A stretch of 64,000 bases of DNA. Source: JAFGXT01 sp963677165 (GTDB lineage Bacteria; Verrucomicrobiota; Lentisphaeria; Victivallales; SZUA-371). The position numbers and the translations under genes were made by a program. Within the stretch, counting starts at the first letter, position 1. Every line of letters begins with the position of its first letter. Below are positions 18,164-26,858 of the stretch, one piece after another. The stretch spans positions 1,426,001 to 1,490,000 of the forward strand of contig CAXXSX010000002.1 of assembly GCA_963677165.2 (NCBI GenBank), given 5' to 3'. The notes under the pieces are model-generated. The model saw only the letters and a program-made list of their open reading frames with translations. It was not told the DNA's origin and made no database searches.

Positions 18164-19246
18164 ATGAATTGTTGGAAAAAATACGGAGACATTCTCGTCC
18201 CTCAAACAGAACGGAACATCCATTTCCTCTCTAACTTCACCGCAGCAGCAGAACCTCTTGATGATGAAAACTGGCGTATCTGGTATTCGGCTTCTTCCGG
18301 CGGCGCTAACTTTAATATTGCCTTTGCGGAAGGTGTTCCGGGCGACAATATGCAAGAACATACTGCAATACTAAGTCCAGAAAAAAGTATCCGAAATAAG
18401 CAATTCACGATATGCAATCTGCCGGAAGGCTGGTTGCCGACACAACCAGTGCATATTGTATTGCCAAATGGAACTCAAAGACTGTATTTCTGGGCTCATG
18501 GTCCTGGAGTCGTCAGATATCTGGCGGCAGATAGTTCGGACGGCATCAATTATACTGTCGTTGATCCATATAAACCGTGTCTGTATCATCCTTGTGATCG
18601 CGCAGTAAGCATGGAATTAAACGAGGCCGCGGGGCTGGTCATTGGCAAAAAAGACATGGAAAGGCCCACTTTCGAACAGGCTGCCGATACGAATTTGATA
18701 TGCAATGACGCGACCAATGTTTATCTGCTTGATGACGGTACTTTTGAGCTGTATACGGTTGAACTCATTCAGGTTGACAAATCGGATCCAAGGTATATTA
18801 CACATGACAATGCCGCTGGACTTATTCGCGTAATAGAACGAAGAACCAGCAAAGACGGTCTGAACTGGAGTCCAGGTACCAGAGTGCTTGAGCCGGACAG
18901 TCAGGATCCGGCTGATTTGCAGTTTTACTATCTTTCTGTAACACATACTCCCCAAGGAAGAATTGGAATCCTCGGCCATTACGGTGTGGAGGCGCAAACA
19001 ATGGATTTAGAGTGGTGTTTTTCAAAGGACGGTATAAACTGGGAACGTCCCAACCGAACTCCCTGGCTCAACAGGGATGAAGATGCTTCCGGGCATTACG
19101 CATATTATGCTCCCCACAAAATGGTTTTTCATCAAGGTGAGTGGTGGCTGTTTTATACTGCCTGTAATTATACTCATAACCATGAGAAGTCCAGTGGCCC
19201 GCTGCAATCAAAAATACAGCTGGCCAGAATCGATCAAATCATCTAA
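18164..19246 (+). CDS. Five-bladed beta-propeller glycosidase-like protein
   Basis: 360 residues built of repeated blades with WRIWYSASS, RLYFWAHG, ADSSDGINY, RTSKDGLNWSPG, WCFSKDGINWERP and EWWLFYTACNYTH, a pattern of the GH32/43/117/130-type beta-propeller superfamily. Acidic residues that could be catalytic occur at each blade start, but I cannot assign the triad by eye. No signal peptide. It follows the M14 gene by 4 bp, so the two are likely translationally coupled. Oligosaccharide hydrolysis or phosphorolysis inside the cell is the inferred role. Confidence 0.7.
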   Translation: MNCWKKYGDILVPQTERNIHFLSNFTAAAEPLDDENWRIWYSASSGGANFNIAFAEGVPGDNMQEHTAILSPEKSIRNKQFTICNLPEGWLPTQPVHIVLPNGTQRLYFWAHGPGVVRYLAADSSDGINYTVVDPYKPCLYHPCDRAVSMELNEAAGLVIGKKDMERPTFEQAADTNLICNDATNVYLLDDGTFELYTVELIQVDKSDPRYITHDNAAGLIRVIERRTSKDGLNWSPGTRVLEPDSQDPADLQFYYLSVTHTPQGRIGILGHYGVEAQTMDLEWCFSKDGINWERPNRTPWLNRDEDASGHYAYYAPHKMVFHQGEWWLFYTACNYTHNHEKSSGPLQSKIQLARIDQII

Positions 19247-19256
19247 GTTCGCACAA

Positions 19257-19316
19257 GGGGCGGCGTAATTGCCGCTTCAAACTCCAGTCGTGGATATTCC
19301 TCTCGGAAGAGGGAAT
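19257..19316 (+). terminator. Two hairpins after the glycosidase cluster
   Basis: Hairpin 1 (19257-19278) pairs GCGGC with GCCGC around a GTAATT loop and extends by wobble pairs. Hairpin 2 (19296-19316) pairs ATTCCTCT with AGAGGGAAT, with one bulge, around CGGA. Neither is followed by a T-run, so a factor-dependent terminator or RNA-stabilising structure is more likely than a classic intrinsic terminator. Confidence 0.35.
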
Positions 19317-19452
19317 TAAAGATACATACTCACCCACCCCGAATCCCATAAATTTATATTTCTTTCCAATGTTTTTATATATATAAATGCTTAAAAACAG
19401 AAAAGCTATGATATATAATTATATATATAAACAAAATGAGGAATTTAAAATA

Positions 19453-20421
19453 ATGGCATTGGTAAGAAATCCGGACAACATCCGGTTAGGAATAATCGGC
19501 ATGACGGAAGGTAACGGGCACCCTTATTCCTGGAGTGCTATTTTTAACGGTTATAATCGTGAAAAAATGACCCTGGAATGTCCATTCTCGGGAATCCCGG
19601 AATATTTGAATAAGGAACCGGAAGAAACATTGCAGATCGCCGGGGCCAATGTGACCCACATTTGCTGTAATGACCGTAAAGACGCTGAACATGTAGCGGC
19701 ATGTTCATTGATTCCCAATGTGGTTGATTCGCCGAAAGAAATGATTGGACAGGTTGATGCCGTCATTGTTGCAACCGATATTGGTGGAGAACATGTTGAA
19801 CGCGCCAGGCCGTTTGTAGAAGCGGGGTTACCAGTCTTTATCGATAAGCCGTTATGCGATAATTCAGCCGACCTGGCAATTTTTCGTCGTTGGATCATTG
19901 ATGAAAAACGCCCGATTATGTCATCCAGCTGCATGCGCTACGCGAAAGAATTCCTGCCGTATCAAATCTCAACCAATGAGCTTGGAGAACTGCGATTTGT
20001 TTCCGTCACGATGTGTAAAAAATGGGAAACCTATGGAATTCACGCCCTGGAGGCTATCTATCCAATTGTTGGGCCGGGATTCAAGACGATTCAATGTCTC
20101 GGTACCGCGGAACGCAATATTGTTCACATGACCCATGAACGCGGAATCGACATCATGATTGCTCTGATTAAGGATGTCCAGTATGGCGGCGGTCTGCGTC
20201 TGGCGGGAACCAAGGGAAACGTTTATGTTTGCAGTAAAGATACTTTTTATGCTTTCAAGTCACAACTTCAGGCATTTGTTAACTTTCTGCGGAGCGGAGA
20301 ACCCCCGTTTCCATTCAGTGAAACAGAAGAGCTGATGAAGTTGGTAATCGGCGGAATAGAGAGTCGTGAAAATGCTAACAAATTAATAAACTACCCCGTG
20401 GCGGAGTCCACGAGGTATTGA
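19453..20421 (+). CDS. Gfo/Idh/MocA-like oxidoreductase, 3' end inside a repeat
   Basis: About 322 residues from the ATG at 19453, chosen because GAGGAA lies nine bases upstream; an in-frame ATG at 19387 would add a 22-residue AT-rich tail with no ribosome site. The Rossmann start (IRLGIIGMTEGNGHPYSW) lacks the usual GxGxxG, and the EKP motif reads FIDKPLCD, so it is a divergent member. The last residues (INYPVAESTRY) are encoded by the first copy of the 177-bp tandem repeat, so the native C-terminus may have been replaced. Linked downstream to aldolase, SDR and AKR genes. Confidence 0.82.
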   Translation: MALVRNPDNIRLGIIGMTEGNGHPYSWSAIFNGYNREKMTLECPFSGIPEYLNKEPEETLQIAGANVTHICCNDRKDAEHVAACSLIPNVVDSPKEMIGQVDAVIVATDIGGEHVERARPFVEAGLPVFIDKPLCDNSADLAIFRRWIIDEKRPIMSSSCMRYAKEFLPYQISTNELGELRFVSVTMCKKWETYGIHALEAIYPIVGPGFKTIQCLGTAERNIVHMTHERGIDIMIALIKDVQYGGGLRLAGTKGNVYVCSKDTFYAFKSQLQAFVNFLRSGEPPFPFSETEELMKLVIGGIESRENANKLINYPVAESTRY

Positions 20422-20561
20422 AAACGCTTTTGAAAAAAAGCAACCCGGATGGTCTGGGTATTACACCCAACTATTACGCTGTCAGTCGTACTGACCCGCT
20501 TCCGCAAGGAGCATCAGCGACTGGAGCTTGAAGTGGTACTAACGCCGTCCGTCGTACGGAC
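20385..20561 (+). repeat. Tandem repeat unit 1 (177 bp)
   Basis: Begins AATAAACTACCCCGTGGC inside the end of the oxidoreductase gene and runs to the next copy at 20562. It contains TACCCCGTGG..CCACGAGGTA (imperfect hairpin), ACCCGGATGGTCTGGGT, the perfect hairpin GTCAGTCGTACTGAC and a sister hairpin GTCCGTCGTACGGAC, plus a GCTTCCGCAAGGAGC stem. The density of stems suggests a mobile intergenic element of REP/MITE type or a structured RNA. Confidence 0.8.
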
Positions 20562-20735
20562 AATAAACTACCCCGTGGCAGAGCTAACGAGGTAGAGAAA
20601 ACGCTTTTGAAAAAAAGCGACCCGGATGGTCTGGGTATTACACCCAACTATTACGCTGTCAGTCGTACTGACCCGCTTCCGAAAGGAGCATCAGCGACTG
20701 GAGCTTGAAGTGGTACTAACGCCGTCCGTCGGGAC
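20562..20735 (+). repeat. Tandem repeat unit 2 (174 bp)
   Basis: Near-identical second copy (for example AAAACGCTTTTGAAAAAAAG and GTCAGTCGTACTGACCCGCT are shared). It differs in the first hairpin (CAGAGCTAACGAGG) and by loss of TAC in the final palindrome (GTCCGTCGGGAC). The start of a third unit (AATAAACC) follows at 20736, directly before the ribosome site of the aldolase gene. Confidence 0.8.
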
Positions 20736-20758
20736 AATAAACCTTGAGGATTTATAAT

Positions 20759-21574
20759 ATGGAAAATGTATATAAAATGCGTCAGAGTAGAGTGTTAAAT
20801 AAAATCAGGAATGGAGGAGTTGCCTTATGTACAAAGATGAATCTGGCAGACTCCCGTGCGTTTGAAATTGCCGCGATGAGCGGTTTCGATTGCTTATGGA
20901 CCTGCCAGGAGCATATCGCCAATGACTACCGTGCAATCAACGAACAAGTTCTTGCCACCAAGATACATGACTGCGATATTCTGTGTCGTGTTCCCAAAGG
21001 CTCATACAGCGACTATATCAGACCGTTGGAACTCGATGCGACCGGAATTATGGTGCCGCACCTGATGAATCTGGAAGAAGCAAAAAATATCGTCAAAATG
21101 ACCCGATTCCATCCCGTGGGTATACGCCCGGTTGATGGCGGTAACGCAGACGCAATGTATTGTCAGGTTCCATTCAACGAATACCTTCAACAAGCGAATG
21201 AACAACGCTTTGTGGCGCTTCAAATAGAGGACCGCGAACCATTGGAAGAACTTGACGCAATTGCCGAGATTGATGGCTATGACATGCTGTTCTTCGGCCC
21301 TGGAGACTTTACTCAATCAATTGGAGATCCCGGCAACTTCAATAATCCACTGGTGAATGAAGCCAGAATCAAGATCGCTGAAACCGCCAATAAATACGGC
21401 AAGATTGCCGCCACGGTCGGAAGTACTGATAATTACAAAGAGCTGGTTGATATGGGCTACAAGTTTATCAGCATTGGCGCCGATGTCTGTTCTCTGGGAG
21501 AAGCGTGCAAAAATATTGTTACCAGGATCTCCGGAATAAACACGGACAAAAATAAATCAATTTACAGTAAGTAA
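20759..21574 (+). CDS. HpcH/HpaI-family aldolase
   Basis: 271 residues from the ATG at 20759, which has TTGAGGA upstream; a TTG at 20744 would lie inside that site. TIM-barrel metal-dependent class II aldolase family: CQEHIANDYRAINEQ (catalytic His/Asp loop), CRVPKGSYSDY (substrate Arg), ALQIEDREPLE (metal Glu) and FFGPGDFTQSIG (metal Asp). It adds or removes pyruvate-type units from aldehydes. Followed by SDR and aldo/keto reductase genes, a set often found near surface-sugar loci, such as the polysaccharide cluster starting 170 bp after the last of them. Confidence 0.92.
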   Translation: MENVYKMRQSRVLNKIRNGGVALCTKMNLADSRAFEIAAMSGFDCLWTCQEHIANDYRAINEQVLATKIHDCDILCRVPKGSYSDYIRPLELDATGIMVPHLMNLEEAKNIVKMTRFHPVGIRPVDGGNADAMYCQVPFNEYLQQANEQRFVALQIEDREPLEELDAIAEIDGYDMLFFGPGDFTQSIGDPGNFNNPLVNEARIKIAETANKYGKIAATVGSTDNYKELVDMGYKFISIGADVCSLGEACKNIVTRISGINTDKNKSIYSK

Positions 21575-21588
21575 AAACAGGTGTCATT

Positions 21589-22377
21589 ATGAATGCTCTT
21601 GATACATTTTCCCTGAAAGGAAAAGTCGCTTTGATTACCGGCGGTGCCGGAAACTATGGACGTCAAATGGTTGCCGCCCTGGCTGAAGCCGGGGCCGAAA
21701 CGTATATTGCCTCTCGTGGAGTTGAGGCACTTGAAAAGGTGGCAAAGGAAGAACAGGAACGCGGGTATAACGTTACGGCATTGAGTCTGGACCTGTCGGA
21801 GGAGGAGTCCATACGATCACTTTATGATAACATTATTTCACGTAGCGGCCGCATTGATATACTGGTCAACAATGCCGTTACCCGAAGTGCATGCGACGGA
21901 TGGGACAATCCGCTGGAAGCCTTTGACCAAAGTCTTCATATTAACGCCTCGGCACTTTTCAAGATTACGCAGTTGTTTGCGGAAAGCATGAAAAAACAGC
22001 GAAGCGGTTCCATCATAAATATCGGATCAATGATGGGCATGGTGGGAATTGAAATGGCAAATTATGCCGGAACCGATATGAACCCGAATCCTTCGCCGAT
22101 TTATTTCTATGAAAAAGGCGGAATAATTAATTTTACCCGCTGGGCCGCCAGTATCCTTGGTCCTTATAATATCCGTGTAAACTGTGTCTCGCCGGGAGGC
22201 TTTGAGACGCCTGACCTGCCGGAGGAATTTGTCAAAAATTACAGTGCCAGAACCCAATTGGGCCGTATGGCCAATGCTACCGACCTGAAAGGCATTATCG
22301 TATTCCTTGGCTCGGATGCGTCGGAATACATTACCGGTACCAATATACCGGTTGACGGGGGGTACACGGCAAAATGA
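21589..22377 (+). CDS. SDR-family oxidoreductase
   Basis: 262 residues. Classical short-chain dehydrogenase: cofactor motif TGGAGNYGRQM (residues ~17-27), NNAVTRS where NNAG is usual, Ser in NIGSMMGM, YxxxK as YFYEK, and the C-terminal SPGGFETPD and PVDGGYTAK. NAD(P)-dependent oxidation or reduction of a sugar or hydroxy-acid carbonyl. It starts 14 bp after the aldolase and overlaps the next gene by 4 bp (ATGA), so the three are one operon. PtmA-like enzymes of sugar-acid pathways share this context. Confidence 0.92.
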   Translation: MNALDTFSLKGKVALITGGAGNYGRQMVAALAEAGAETYIASRGVEALEKVAKEEQERGYNVTALSLDLSEEESIRSLYDNIISRSGRIDILVNNAVTRSACDGWDNPLEAFDQSLHINASALFKITQLFAESMKKQRSGSIINIGSMMGMVGIEMANYAGTDMNPNPSPIYFYEKGGIINFTRWAASILGPYNIRVNCVSPGGFETPDLPEEFVKNYSARTQLGRMANATDLKGIIVFLGSDASEYITGTNIPVDGGYTAK

Positions 22378-23267
22378 ATTTTTCCAGAATACAACTAGGA
22401 ACAGTACAGTTCGGCTTGAATTACGGAATTGCCAATACTGGCGGCAAGCCGTCGTATGAGTCTTCCAGAGACATTGTTGCCACGGCATATCAAGGCGAAA
22501 TTAACTGTTTCGATACTGCCGCCGCGTATGGCGACAGTGAAGTAATTCTCGGTCGGGCTCTGAATGAATTGAAGTTGCAGGAAAAGGTACATATCATTAG
22601 CAAAATTGCTCCGTTTGATGAACGGGATATGTCCAGCCGGGAAACAGAAGAGTTTATAATAACATCGGTTGAAAATTCACTCAAGCGGCTGCAGCGGGAT
22701 TATCTGGATGTCTGCCTGTTTCATCGCGATAAGGATTATGTCTACTTTGATGTGCTGGACAACCTGAAATCCAGGGGACTGATCAGAGGCTTCGGATTGT
22801 CCATAGACAGCACGGACTATTGTGATAAACTGCTTGAATCGCAGGTGAAATTCATCCAGCTTCCATATAATATTCTGGACAAGCGTTTTGACGATTTTCT
22901 TATTCAGGCGGCAAAGCGGAACATCAAGGTATTTACAAGAAGCCTCTATTTGCAGGGACTGCTGTTAATGGCGGAAAATCAAATCAAGCCATTTCTACAG
23001 GATGTTATCCCAATACGCCGTGAACTTGAACAATTGGCCTCGGACTCGGGAATGACGATGCCGGAACTGTGCGCCAGGTTTGTCCTGAGCAATCCGGCTG
23101 TAACCAGTATCCTGACCGGTGTTGACAATCTTCAACAGCTTCAACAGAATATCGAGTTGTTGAGTAAAGCTCCGTTGCCTGAAGATATTTATCAGCAGGT
23201 AAAAAGTATTGTCCCTGTTTTTGATGAAAAAATAATCCGCCCAGCCCGATGGACCCAAATTGCGTAA
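22374..23267 (+). CDS. Aldo/keto reductase
   Basis: 297 residues, complete TIM-barrel AKR: NCFDTAAAYGDSE (catalytic Asp/Tyr), VHIISKIAP (Lys) and DVCLFHRDKDY (His). It begins LGTVQFGLNYGIANTGGKPS, typical of the sugar-locus subgroup of AKRs, and has an NPAVTSILTGV end motif. ATGA overlap with the SDR gene indicates coupling. NADPH-dependent reduction of an aldehyde or ketose is expected; substrate unknown. It converges with the polysaccharide locus; 23268-23443 holds no recognisable element. Confidence 0.92.
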   Translation: MNFSRIQLGTVQFGLNYGIANTGGKPSYESSRDIVATAYQGEINCFDTAAAYGDSEVILGRALNELKLQEKVHIISKIAPFDERDMSSRETEEFIITSVENSLKRLQRDYLDVCLFHRDKDYVYFDVLDNLKSRGLIRGFGLSIDSTDYCDKLLESQVKFIQLPYNILDKRFDDFLIQAAKRNIKVFTRSLYLQGLLLMAENQIKPFLQDVIPIRRELEQLASDSGMTMPELCARFVLSNPAVTSILTGVDNLQQLQQNIELLSKAPLPEDIYQQVKSIVPVFDEKIIRPARWTQIA

Positions 23268-23443
23268 TACACTAGAATCACCATTTGTCATACCGCTGAA
23301 TTCTCAAAGGGCATCAGCTTATCTACAACTTGATTAATAACCAGAGCCCATAAAACGATCTTCCTCTGTGACTTGGTAAAAAGTCTTTTTGTTTCAGTAT
23401 CATGTGCTAGCTATCTGGTATTAGAAAATTGTATGATAGTGTT

Positions 23444-24745
23444 TTACTTAAAAAAAATTGTTGCGACATTCATAACTTTTTTTACTGCCTTAATAGTATC
23501 TTTGATAGCATCAAAATTTAATGTGGGATGGACCTGAAACATCAATGCTGTTGTTCCAACCTTATAATCATTTGGAAGATGATTCTTTAACTGGAGATTA
23601 TATTGTTTGCCAGTAATGGTACATTTTATATTTCTCCAACCGTCTTCTAATCCAATTCCCCAAGTACTACCAAACTGACAAATTACGCCTTCTGCATTGA
23701 TCGTATCAATGATACGTTTCTGATTCCATTTAGGATGAATTTTTTCCTGATCAATAAAAACATAATATTTGTAATAAGCGTGGAAAATATGTTCAGGAGG
23801 AACCACAACGCGCAACCCATAAACATTTTTGAAGGCACGATTAAGCATATTGGCATATTGGCGTCTAAGTTTTATCCATTCGTTGAGCTTTTTTAGTTGA
23901 ATTCGACCTATTGTCGCTTGTATTTCAGTCATACGCCAGTTTGTTCCCAAAGAAGTATAATATGAACTATTTCTCCTTGTATTACAGTAAACAAGAGGAT
24001 GGTCTAAATTTCTATTATATCGATTAAAATCCTTTCCGTGATCTTTATAGGTCCATGCTGCTTTATACAATCCAGGATCATTGGTGGTTACCATACCTCC
24101 TTCCCCTCCAGTAGTCATGATTTTATCCTGACAAAATGAAAATGCAGCCATGTGACCGATAGAACCAAGTTTTTGGTCTTTGTATTTTCCTCCTAAACAC
24201 TGAGCACAGTCCTCAATGACTTTCAAGTTGTGCTTTTGAGCAAATTCCATGATATCATCCATTTCACAAGCCCATCCTGCAAGGTGTACACAAATAATTG
24301 CACGTGTATTCTTTGTAAAAACAGCTTTAATCGTATCGATATTAATATTTTGACTTTGGATATCTATATCAGCAAATACCGGTGTTGCTCCGCGCATTAT
24401 GCATGCGCTGGCCGAGGCAATAAAAGTACGGTTAGTAACAATAACTTCATCTCCGTTTCCAATTCCCAAGGAATGCAACGCTAGCTCAAGAGCTAATGAT
24501 CCATTTGTTACACTAATGGCATAATTAACACCAATATATCGAGCAAACTCGTATTCGAACAAGCCATTTTGACCACGCACTTTGGTTCCATCTTCCACCT
24601 GATGAATATCTCCTGTCCAATAATTTACTTTGCCAGAACGCAATACATCCGCAACGGCTTGGATTTCATCTTCATCAAAATGTGGCCATGGTTCACATGG
24701 GGCGGTTCGAATGGGACAACCTCCATCTATAGCTAACTTTTCCAT
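23444..24745 (-). CDS. DegT/DnrJ/EryC1/StrS aminotransferase of the polysaccharide locus
   Basis: 433 residues. PLP sites: Asp179 in VIEDCAQCLGG and Schiff-base Lys208 in FSFCQDKIMTTGGEGG. The N-terminus (KLAIDGGCPIRT) and NYWTGDI match the protein encoded at 4646-5905 more closely than the third family member in this window. An insertion around residues 46-66 is seen relative to that protein. It is the last gene of the minus-strand polysaccharide locus but is separated by 277 bp from the sugar transferase gene, so it may have its own promoter. It would make a UDP- or dTDP-amino sugar, with the PglF-like dehydratase as a possible partner. Confidence 0.92.
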   Translation of the reverse strand: MEKLAIDGGCPIRTAPCEPWPHFDEDEIQAVADVLRSGKVNYWTGDIHQVEDGTKVRGQNGLFEYEFARYIGVNYAISVTNGSLALELALHSLGIGNGDEVIVTNRTFIASASACIMRGATPVFADIDIQSQNINIDTIKAVFTKNTRAIICVHLAGWACEMDDIMEFAQKHNLKVIEDCAQCLGGKYKDQKLGSIGHMAAFSFCQDKIMTTGGEGGMVTTNDPGLYKAAWTYKDHGKDFNRYNRNLDHPLVYCNTRRNSSYYTSLGTNWRMTEIQATIGRIQLKKLNEWIKLRRQYANMLNRAFKNVYGLRVVVPPEHIFHAYYKYYVFIDQEKIHPKWNQKRIIDTINAEGVICQFGSTWGIGLEDGWRNIKCTITGKQYNLQLKNHLPNDYKVGTTALMFQVHPTLNFDAIKDTIKAVKKVMNVATIFFK

Positions 24746-25022
24746 AAAAACAATTTTTCAATATTAGACTTTTTTATTTTACCTGGAGTTTTAACAAATC
24801 ATAAGAACATCATTTAAATCCAACTATTTTCCCTTCCCTCTCCCTAATCTTGATTCCAATATACAAATTGCAATGGAGAAAAAAAGTTTTATTTCTGTGC
24901 AATTTGCTTTAGCAATATAATTACAGTTAATTTCAATAGTATAACAGCTTGTATATTTTTGGCTTTGCCCCATAATTTCTCTTATATTTAGCATAAGAGA
25001 AATGAAACAATCAAGATACAAT

Positions 25023-25631
25023 TTACTGAACATTCCCTTTAAATTTTTCTGTCGTTACGTGTCCTTGTTCATTGACTCCTTCTGATCTGAAAACTTTAAT
25101 TAAAGTAAGCCATAATATTTTAATATCAAGCATCAAAGACATATTATCAACATACCAGACATCCCGTTTAAATTTATCTTCCCAGCTGATGGCATTTCGT
25201 CCATTTACCTGAGCCCATCCGGTAATGCCGGGACGAACGTGATGACGGCGTTTTTGATCTTCATTATAAAGCGGTAAGTATTCCATCAGCAATGGCCTTG
25301 GTCCAACTAACGACATATCCCCTTTTAATACATTTATTAGTTGTGGCAATTCATCGATAGATGTTTTTCGAATGAGTTTGCCAATTGGTGTTAAACGTTG
25401 TTCGTCTGGTAGTAAGCCATAACTATTTTTGCAATCATTCATTGTCTTAAATTTGATTATGAAAAACGGTTTTTCATTCAAACCTGGACGTTTCTGAAGA
25501 AAAAATGGATTCCCACGATTAACAATCAAAAGAAGAAGTAACACAATAATAATGATCGGACACAAAATGGCCAAAGCAAGCAAGGCTAAAATAGTATCAA
25601 TTAAATTTTTTGTATATTTATACATTTGCAT
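25023..25631 (-). CDS. Initiating sugar-phosphate transferase (PglC-like)
   Basis: 202 residues, the minimal catalytic size of the bacterial sugar transferase (monotopic phosphoglycosyl transferase) family. An N-terminal re-entrant hydrophobic segment (DTILALLALAILCPIIIIVL) is followed by FKTMND, RKTSIDELPQLINVLKGDMS (catalytic Asp-Glu pair), LVGPRPLL and RPGITGWAQVNGRN. It transfers a sugar-1-phosphate from a UDP-sugar to undecaprenyl phosphate, starting repeat-unit assembly on the inner membrane. Small PglC-type enzymes typically use UDP-diNAcBac or related sugars. It sits 33 bp after capG. Confidence 0.93.
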   Translation of the reverse strand: MQMYKYTKNLIDTILALLALAILCPIIIIVLLLLLIVNRGNPFFLQKRPGLNEKPFFIIKFKTMNDCKNSYGLLPDEQRLTPIGKLIRKTSIDELPQLINVLKGDMSLVGPRPLLMEYLPLYNEDQKRRHHVRPGITGWAQVNGRNAISWEDKFKRDVWYVDNMSLMLDIKILWLTLIKVFRSEGVNEQGHVTTEKFKGNVQ

Positions 25632-25664
25632 CTTCTAGCAGCAGCTCATTAATATGAGATTTGA

Positions 25665-26813
25665 TTACTTATTCTCCCAGTCATAACGACTGAATTTATC
25701 CATGTTCTGCCAACGATGTGCCAGCTTGGCTGTGCCCAAGATAAATTTTGCCACTCGCATTGAAGTGTTTCTTACATTATACTCCCATGGCACTTCGCGG
25801 TTTGGAAACAACTCACGTTCAGAAGTTGCAAGTTTGACTGCTGATACTAAGACTTCTGGATGGAGTCCTGTAAGTAAAATAGAGCCAGCATCAAGTGCTT
25901 CGGGGCGTTCAAGTGAATTTCGAATGGTAACTGCAGGGAAATCCAGAATGGCCGATTCTTCACTGATTGTACCACTATCAGAAATTGCACAACAGGCATT
26001 CATCTGCAAATTGTTATAATCAAAGAAACCGAATGGTTTTAAAAATCTGATGTCATGTGATGATAAATCAAGATTTAGTTTTTCAAGTCGGTTGCGAGTG
26101 CGAGGGTGGGTAGAAACAACTACCGGTATTTGATATTCCTCTTGAAGCAGTTGCAGGCAAGTCACTACCTTGCGCAGATTTTCAGGGTTGTCAACATTTT
26201 CTTCGCGGTGAACGCTGACGATGAAGTATTTACCCGGGTCAAGATCCAGTTGCGAAAGGATTGCAGACGCATTGATGTCATCAATTTTACTCATCAGCAC
26301 TTCTTTCATGGGAGATCCAGTTAGATAAACAAAGCGGTGTGAAAGTCCTTCGCTGAGAAGATGACGGCGGGCATGTTCAGTATAGACCAAATTGAAGTCG
26401 GAAAGGTGGTCGACTACTTTTCGGTTGGTTTCCTCTGGAACATTGGAGTCGAAGGACCGATTTCCGGCCTCCATATGATAGGTTGGGATTTTCATACGCT
26501 TTGCCATCATAAGTGAAATGGCACTGTTAGTATCCCCCAATACAAGGAATGCATCGGGTTTTTCTTTCAAGATGACCTCTTCGGTCTTGATCAGGATCTC
26601 TCCGAGCACTTTGCCCAGAGAAGAAGTATCAACATTCAGAAAATAATCAGGCTTGCTCACGCCTAACTCGTCAAAAAAGACTTGGTTTAGCTCGTAGTCA
26701 TAATTCTGTCCGGTATGAATCAGAACGTGATCGGTGAATTTTTCCAGAGTTTTTATTACCGCCGCAAGACGAATAATCTCAGGTCTGGTGCCTAGAACAG
26801 TCATTACTTTCAT
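25665..26813 (-). CDS. capG: UDP-GlcNAc 2-epimerase family, UDP-L-FucNAc synthase type
   Basis: 382 residues of the non-hydrolysing UDP-GlcNAc 2-epimerase fold: LGTRPEIIRLAAVI, HTGQNYDYE, VLGDTNSAIS, HMEAGNRSFD, PEETNRKVVDHLSD and SDSGTISEESA. The HMEAGNRSFD/PEETNR signature plus the two genes before it place it with CapG/FnlC/WbjD, which epimerises the last intermediate to UDP-N-acetyl-L-fucosamine. 45 bp after capF. An Mg-independent cytoplasmic enzyme. Confidence 0.92.
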   Translation of the reverse strand: MKVMTVLGTRPEIIRLAAVIKTLEKFTDHVLIHTGQNYDYELNQVFFDELGVSKPDYFLNVDTSSLGKVLGEILIKTEEVILKEKPDAFLVLGDTNSAISLMMAKRMKIPTYHMEAGNRSFDSNVPEETNRKVVDHLSDFNLVYTEHARRHLLSEGLSHRFVYLTGSPMKEVLMSKIDDINASAILSQLDLDPGKYFIVSVHREENVDNPENLRKVVTCLQLLQEEYQIPVVVSTHPRTRNRLEKLNLDLSSHDIRFLKPFGFFDYNNLQMNACCAISDSGTISEESAILDFPAVTIRNSLERPEALDAGSILLTGLHPEVLVSAVKLATSERELFPNREVPWEYNVRNTSMRVAKFILGTAKLAHRWQNMDKFSRYDWENK

Positions 26814-26858
26814 AGTCTCTTTAATCCTTGTTTTTTTCAGTCCGGTTAACCTGGGGAT

